Program-made: the position numbers and the translations under genes
Assembly: GCA_947463665.1 (NCBI GenBank)
Contig: CANHUD010000075.1
Span: forward strand, 1-9,358
DNA length: 9,358 nt
Reading direction: 5' to 3'
From: Sphingobacteriales bacterium
Lineage (GTDB): Bacteria; Bacteroidota; Bacteroidia; Chitinophagales; Chitinophagaceae
Notes under the pieces: generated by a model
Database searches by the model: none
Told to the model about the DNA's origin: nothing
Seen by the model: the letters and a program-made list of their open reading frames with translations, nothing else
Shown here: positions 6,313 to 9,358 of the stretch, piece after piece
How positions within the stretch are numbered: position 1 is the stretch's first letter
How the letters are laid out: the number at the start of each line of letters is the position of its first letter

Positions 6313-7591
6313 ACACTACCTGTACTGGCTGCAGCTTGGAAGCATCTTCTTTCTGGTGGCGAACTACAAAAACGGCCGTAACCAAACAGGATAGCATGAA
6401 GTAGCCGGAGATGATCAGCGTAACGTTCGCCACACTCAACTCTGCTCCGAACCAGTTTCCCGATTGCCAGATCAAACCCAGTCCGAAAGCAGCTTTCAGC
6501 GTTTCAAACAGGATCGACCACGGATTTCGATCCATCAATTCAGTGAGGGCATATACAAAGAGGAAGATGAATCCGCCATAAATGAACATGCCCGGATTGC
6601 CGATGGCGGCGATGTTTCCGAACAGATAGCTGATGAAACTCAGTAAAGCAACCAGCTGGATCCAGCACCAGACATGCAGAGCGGTGGATGCTTTGGGATC
6701 GTATTTTTCAAAGTGGTAGACGTCTTCGATTTTCGCAACCGGAAATTTCTCTGCTACATCGGCTGGTCGCCATCCTGTGGGCATGAACCAGATGCGGCAT
6801 TTATCCCACCAGTTTTCAGCCCGCCAGGCATCCTGTATCAATAGCCAGAGATGCTGAAAATTGATGCGGATCGGATTCCAGGTCCTAACCGGTCGGGTTA
6901 TACCATACACCGGTGGTACAGTATCCAGTTCATCCTGATAGGTGCCAAACAGTTTGTCCCAGATGATGAAAATCGCAGCCAGATTCTTATCCATGTACTC
7001 CCGATTCACCGCATGATGCACGCGGTGATGAGAGGGCGTGACAATGATCTTTTCCAGAATCCCTAATTTTCCAATATGACGTGTGTGATACCAGAACTGT
7101 GCGAACAAATGCAGCGGTGCTATCGTTGCGATCACTTTCGCCGGAATGCCGAGGATGGCGGCGGGAATCAGCAGGAATGCGAAAATATTAATGAATACCG
7201 AAATGCTTTGTCGGAGTGCACAGGCCAGATTAAACTCCTCCGAACTGTGATGTACAACATGCCGGTTCCAGAGAATATTAATATGATGTGCCCAGCGATG
7301 CACCCAGTAACTGGAGAAATCCATGGCGATGAACGCCACCAGATACGTCAGCCAGGAAACGGGGATGTGGTAGATTGCGATGCGGTCTACCAGCCAGCTG
7401 TACGACAAAATACCGATGCTGAGCCCCAGCACATCTTTCGTTACGTTGGTCACACCCGACGAGAGACTGGAGATCATATCCATGTTGCGGACGGTATCAA
7501 ATCCTTTGTACCAGCCGTACAGTTTCTCCAACAGCACCAGCATCAGAAATACCGGCATCGCGATCAGCAAAATCTTACCGTAGGTTTCCAT
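6311..7591 (-). CDS. Sterol desaturase/fatty acid hydroxylase family membrane protein, alkylglycerol-monooxygenase-like
   Basis: The 426-residue product is an integral membrane di-iron enzyme. Several hydrophobic segments precede the histidine cluster that binds iron: H98-RWA-H102-H103, H111-VV-H114-H115, and H189-RV-H192-H193, with additional histidines at 161, 169 and 172. After the catalytic part comes a segment with YGITRPVRTWNP (229-240) and a PTGWRP stretch, then a C-terminal extension (about 300-412) with roughly four membrane helices. This layout is longer than plain C4-methylsterol oxidases (about 250-300 residues) and resembles alkylglycerol monooxygenase (TMEM195). The likely reaction is O2-dependent hydroxylation of a lipid; the substrate is unknown. 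The gene lies against its neighbours on both sides, convergent with the dehydrogenase and divergent from the epimerase, so it is its own transcription unit and has no evident link to hydroxyproline catabolism. Confidence 0.88.
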   Translation of the reverse strand: METYGKILLIAMPVFLMLVLLEKLYGWYKGFDTVRNMDMISSLSSGVTNVTKDVLGLSIGILSYSWLVDRIAIYHIPVSWLTYLVAFIAMDFSSYWVHRWAHHINILWNRHVVHHSSEEFNLACALRQSISVFINIFAFLLIPAAILGIPAKVIATIAPLHLFAQFWYHTRHIGKLGILEKIIVTPSHHRVHHAVNREYMDKNLAAIFIIWDKLFGTYQDELDTVPPVYGITRPVRTWNPIRINFQHLWLLIQDAWRAENWWDKCRIWFMPTGWRPADVAEKFPVAKIEDVYHFEKYDPKASTALHVWCWIQLVALLSFISYLFGNIAAIGNPGMFIYGGFIFLFVYALTELMDRNPWSILFETLKAAFGLGLIWQSGNWFGAELSVANVTLIISGYFMLSCLVTAVFVVRHQKEDASKLQPVQVV

Positions 7592-7595
7592 ATGG

Positions 7596-7603
7596 CAAAA
7601 GTA
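7596..7603 (-). promoter_or_regulatory. TAnnTTTG promoter box upstream of the desaturase gene
   Basis: On the minus strand TACTTTTG matches the Bacteroidota -7 consensus TAnnTTTG exactly. A TTTC sequence lies 21 bases upstream in place of TTTG. The box ends only four bases before the ATG at 7591. The transcript would therefore start at or near the start codon and be almost leaderless, or translation begins at M12 instead. Confidence 0.35.
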
Positions 7604-7682
7604 TCAATCCGTCGTAAGATACACGAAAAGACTTATTTTTAAACACCGACCCTGGGGGTTGGGGGGACGATAAACTTTACAC

Positions 7683-8681
7683 ATGCACGTTTTTGAATGC
7701 ATCGATGCACATACCTGTGGCAATCCGGTTCGGGTGGTAGCCAAAGGGGGCCCGGCCCTGCAGGGGAACTCTATGAGCGAAAAGCGGCAGCATTTTCTGC
7801 GGGAGTACGACTGGATCCGGAAGGGGCTGATGTTTGAACCAAGAGGACATGATATGATGTCGGGCTCGATTCTATACCCCCCGCATGATCCGCAGAACGA
7901 TGTGGCCGTGCTTTTCATCGAAACCTCCGGCTGTCTGCCCATGTGCGGCCACGGCACCATCGGCACCATCACCATCGCCATTGAAAAAGGACTGATAAAA
8001 CCCAAAACACCGGGGACTGTTCGCATGGAAGCGCCCGCGGGGCTTGTCCATATACAATACGGAGAAGAAAACGGCAAAGTGAAATGGGTGCGCCTCATCA
8101 ACGTCGCCTCCTACCTGCATTCCACCGGCCTCACGGCCGAATGCCCGGAACTGGGTATGCTCACCTTCGATGTGGCCTATGGCGGCAATTTCTATGCCAT
8201 CGTAGATCCCCAGCCTAATTTCAAAGGGCTGGAACACTACCCTGCCGATAAACTTATTGCCTGGGCAAGGGAGCTCCGCAAAGCCATCAATGAAAAATAT
8301 ACCTTCATCCACCCGGATGATCCAACCATCAACGGCTGCTCTCACATCGAATGGACCGGTGCTGTTCTTAACCCCGCCTCCACCGCCCGAAACGCGGTCT
8401 TTTACGGTGATAAGGCCATCGATCGTTCGCCCTGCGGCACCGGCACCAGTGCCCGGATGGCCCAATGGTACACACAGGGAAAACTGAAACCCGGCGATGC
8501 CTTCATCCACGAAAGCATCATCGGCTCTACCTTCACCGGACGCATTGAAGAAGAAACACAGGTCGATGGCAAACCCGCCATCCGTCCTTCCATCGAAGGA
8601 TGGGCGCGGATCTACGGCCACAACACCATCACCATCGATCCGGACGATGACCCTTACGCCTTCGGATTCCAGGTCGTATAA
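7683..8681 (+). CDS. 4-hydroxyproline 2-epimerase (proline racemase family)
   Basis: The 332-residue product covers the full proline racemase family fold. Both catalytic cysteines are present: C88 in PMCGHGTIG and C251 in RSPCGTGTSAR. Having two cysteines points to racemase/epimerase activity; trans-3-hydroxy-L-proline dehydratases of this family replace the second cysteine with threonine. The loop motifs fit 4-hydroxyproline epimerases better than proline racemase, though only detailed comparison can decide. The reaction interconverts trans-4-hydroxy-L-proline and cis-4-hydroxy-D-proline, the first step of bacterial hydroxyproline breakdown, in the cytoplasm. The deaminase and dehydrogenase for later steps are on the same strand about 1.4 kb upstream, separated by the opposite-strand desaturase gene. 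So this gene needs its own promoter, in the 91-base gap 7592-7682, which also holds a G-rich tract (7654-7666). No Shine-Dalgarno sequence is seen. Confidence 0.9.
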   Translation: MHVFECIDAHTCGNPVRVVAKGGPALQGNSMSEKRQHFLREYDWIRKGLMFEPRGHDMMSGSILYPPHDPQNDVAVLFIETSGCLPMCGHGTIGTITIAIEKGLIKPKTPGTVRMEAPAGLVHIQYGEENGKVKWVRLINVASYLHSTGLTAECPELGMLTFDVAYGGNFYAIVDPQPNFKGLEHYPADKLIAWARELRKAINEKYTFIHPDDPTINGCSHIEWTGAVLNPASTARNAVFYGDKAIDRSPCGTGTSARMAQWYTQGKLKPGDAFIHESIIGSTFTGRIEEETQVDGKPAIRPSIEGWARIYGHNTITIDPDDDPYAFGFQVV

Positions 8682-8690
8682 CCCTCCTAC

Positions 8691-8729
8691 ATGAAAAGAT
8701 TCCTTACCCTTCGCCTCAGTACAAAATAA
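8691..8729 (+). other. 12-codon micro-ORF before the GH2 gene
   Basis: An ATG at 8691 opens a reading frame of 12 codons (MKRFLTLRLSTK) ending in TAA at 8727-8729, five bases before the ATG of the glycosidase gene. Its start resembles the beginning of a signal peptide. It could be a translated leader, a remnant of an earlier start, or chance. No stop-and-attenuation hairpin was seen with it. Confidence 0.25.
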
Positions 8730-8734
8730 ACAAC

Positions 8735-9358
8735 ATGAAACACGCACTCATCCTTTGCCTGCTTGTAAGCACCCTTAGCACAAAAGCCCAGACCTGGCAG
8801 ACCGCCGGAAACCATATCCAGACACCCTGGGCCAGCCAGGTTTCTCCCACCCTTCCCCATCCAGCATATCCGCGTCCGCAAATGAAACGCGATCAGTGGA
8901 TGAACCTCAACGGGCAGTGGGACTATGTGATCCGCTATAAAGACGAAGAGATGCCCACAAAATATGCGGGTAAAATCCTCGTGCCGTTTGCCGTTGAATC
9001 CGCCCTTTCCGGAGTGGAAAAAACGGTGGGAGAGCAGAATGTGCTGTGGTATCGTCGTATGGTGACCATCCCCGCCGGCATGCGCGGAAAAAAACTACTG
9101 CTTCATTTCGGGGCGGTCGACTGGCAGGCCGATGTATACGTAAACGGGCAAAAAGCCGGTACGCACCAGGGTGGATATGATCCTTTCTATTTCGACATCA
9201 CCGCCCTGCTCTCTAATAAAGCAGCACAAGAAATTGTAGTAAAAGTCTGGGATCCCACCGATAAAGGTCCGAATCCGCGTGGTAAACAGGTCAGCAACCC
9301 CTCCGGCATCTGGTACACTGCTGTAACCGGTATCTGGCAAACCGTATGGCTGGAATCC
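8735..9358 (+). CDS. Secreted glycoside hydrolase family 2 enzyme, N-terminal part (partial, 3' end outside window)
   Basis: The frame is open from the ATG at 8735 to the right edge, 208 codons. Residues 1-18 form a signal peptide (MKHALILCLLVSTLSTKA, cleavage before Q19). A mature N-terminus follows with the YPRPQM and NLNGQWDY signature (45-63) of GH2 enzymes. Residues about 80-205 form the sugar-binding jelly-roll domain: ILVPFAVES, WYRRMVTIP, VYVNGQKAGTHQGGYDPFYFDI, and SGIWYTAVTGIWQTVWLE at the end. The immunoglobulin-like and TIM-barrel domains with the catalytic glutamates lie beyond the window. The enzyme would therefore be a beta-galactosidase, beta-glucuronidase or beta-mannosidase, which cannot be told apart here. 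It acts outside the cytoplasm. The gene follows the epimerase gene by 53 bases on the same strand and could share its transcript. Confidence 0.85.
   Translation, partial: MKHALILCLLVSTLSTKAQTWQTAGNHIQTPWASQVSPTLPHPAYPRPQMKRDQWMNLNGQWDYVIRYKDEEMPTKYAGKILVPFAVESALSGVEKTVGEQNVLWYRRMVTIPAGMRGKKLLLHFGAVDWQADVYVNGQKAGTHQGGYDPFYFDITALLSNKAAQEIVVKVWDPTDKGPNPRGKQVSNPSGIWYTAVTGIWQTVWLES

Noticed and set aside
7076..7642. 188-codon plus-strand frame
   Set aside because: It is antisense to the desaturase histidine cluster and shows no family resemblance.
7872..8747. 291-codon minus-strand frame
   Set aside because: It is antisense to the epimerase gene, with a Gly/Phe/Val/Asp-rich product typical of the mirror of a GC-rich third position. 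The epimerase has both catalytic cysteines.

Overview
This window looks like chromosome from a Bacteroidota species, most likely a Chitinophagaceae-type soil or plant-associated bacterium. That assignment is an inference. It rests on weak or absent Shine-Dalgarno sequences, a TAnnTTTG-type promoter box, secreted glycan-active proteins with N-terminal signal peptides, and the families present. The window holds ten protein genes, eight complete and two cut by its edges. No RNA gene, insertion sequence or CRISPR array was seen, and no gene-free stretch exceeds about 130 bases.

Left part (1-2369). A secreted protein on the minus strand joins an FGE/SUMF1-like domain to an Asp-box sialidase-like domain and runs off the left edge. 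It is divergent from a tandem-domain universal stress protein. The 60-base gap between them carries a perfect inverted repeat and two tandem 10-mers.

Regulatory module (2371-3765, minus strand). An ECF sigma factor, a 103-residue single-pass membrane protein and a membrane-anchored CpxP/CnrX-like protein form a tight operon. The arrangement resembles the Cnr type of envelope or metal sensing system: sigma factor, small membrane anti-sigma factor, periplasmic sensor.

Hydroxyproline catabolism (3895-6275 and 7683-8681, plus strand). A dihydrodipicolinate-synthase-family lyase and an alpha-ketoglutarate-semialdehyde-type dehydrogenase are two bases apart, followed by an intrinsic terminator. 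A two-cysteine proline racemase family enzyme (4-hydroxyproline epimerase) lies further on. Together they would supply three of the four steps from trans-4-hydroxy-L-proline to 2-oxoglutarate. The flavin-dependent oxidation of cis-4-hydroxy-D-proline is not encoded here.

Between these parts sits an oppositely oriented sterol desaturase/fatty acid hydroxylase family membrane protein that resembles alkylglycerol monooxygenase (6311-7591). The right edge contains the secreted N-terminus of a glycoside hydrolase family 2 enzyme, cut by the window. Secreted glycosidases next to hydroxyproline catabolism would fit growth on hydroxyproline-rich glycoproteins, but this is only a hypothesis.
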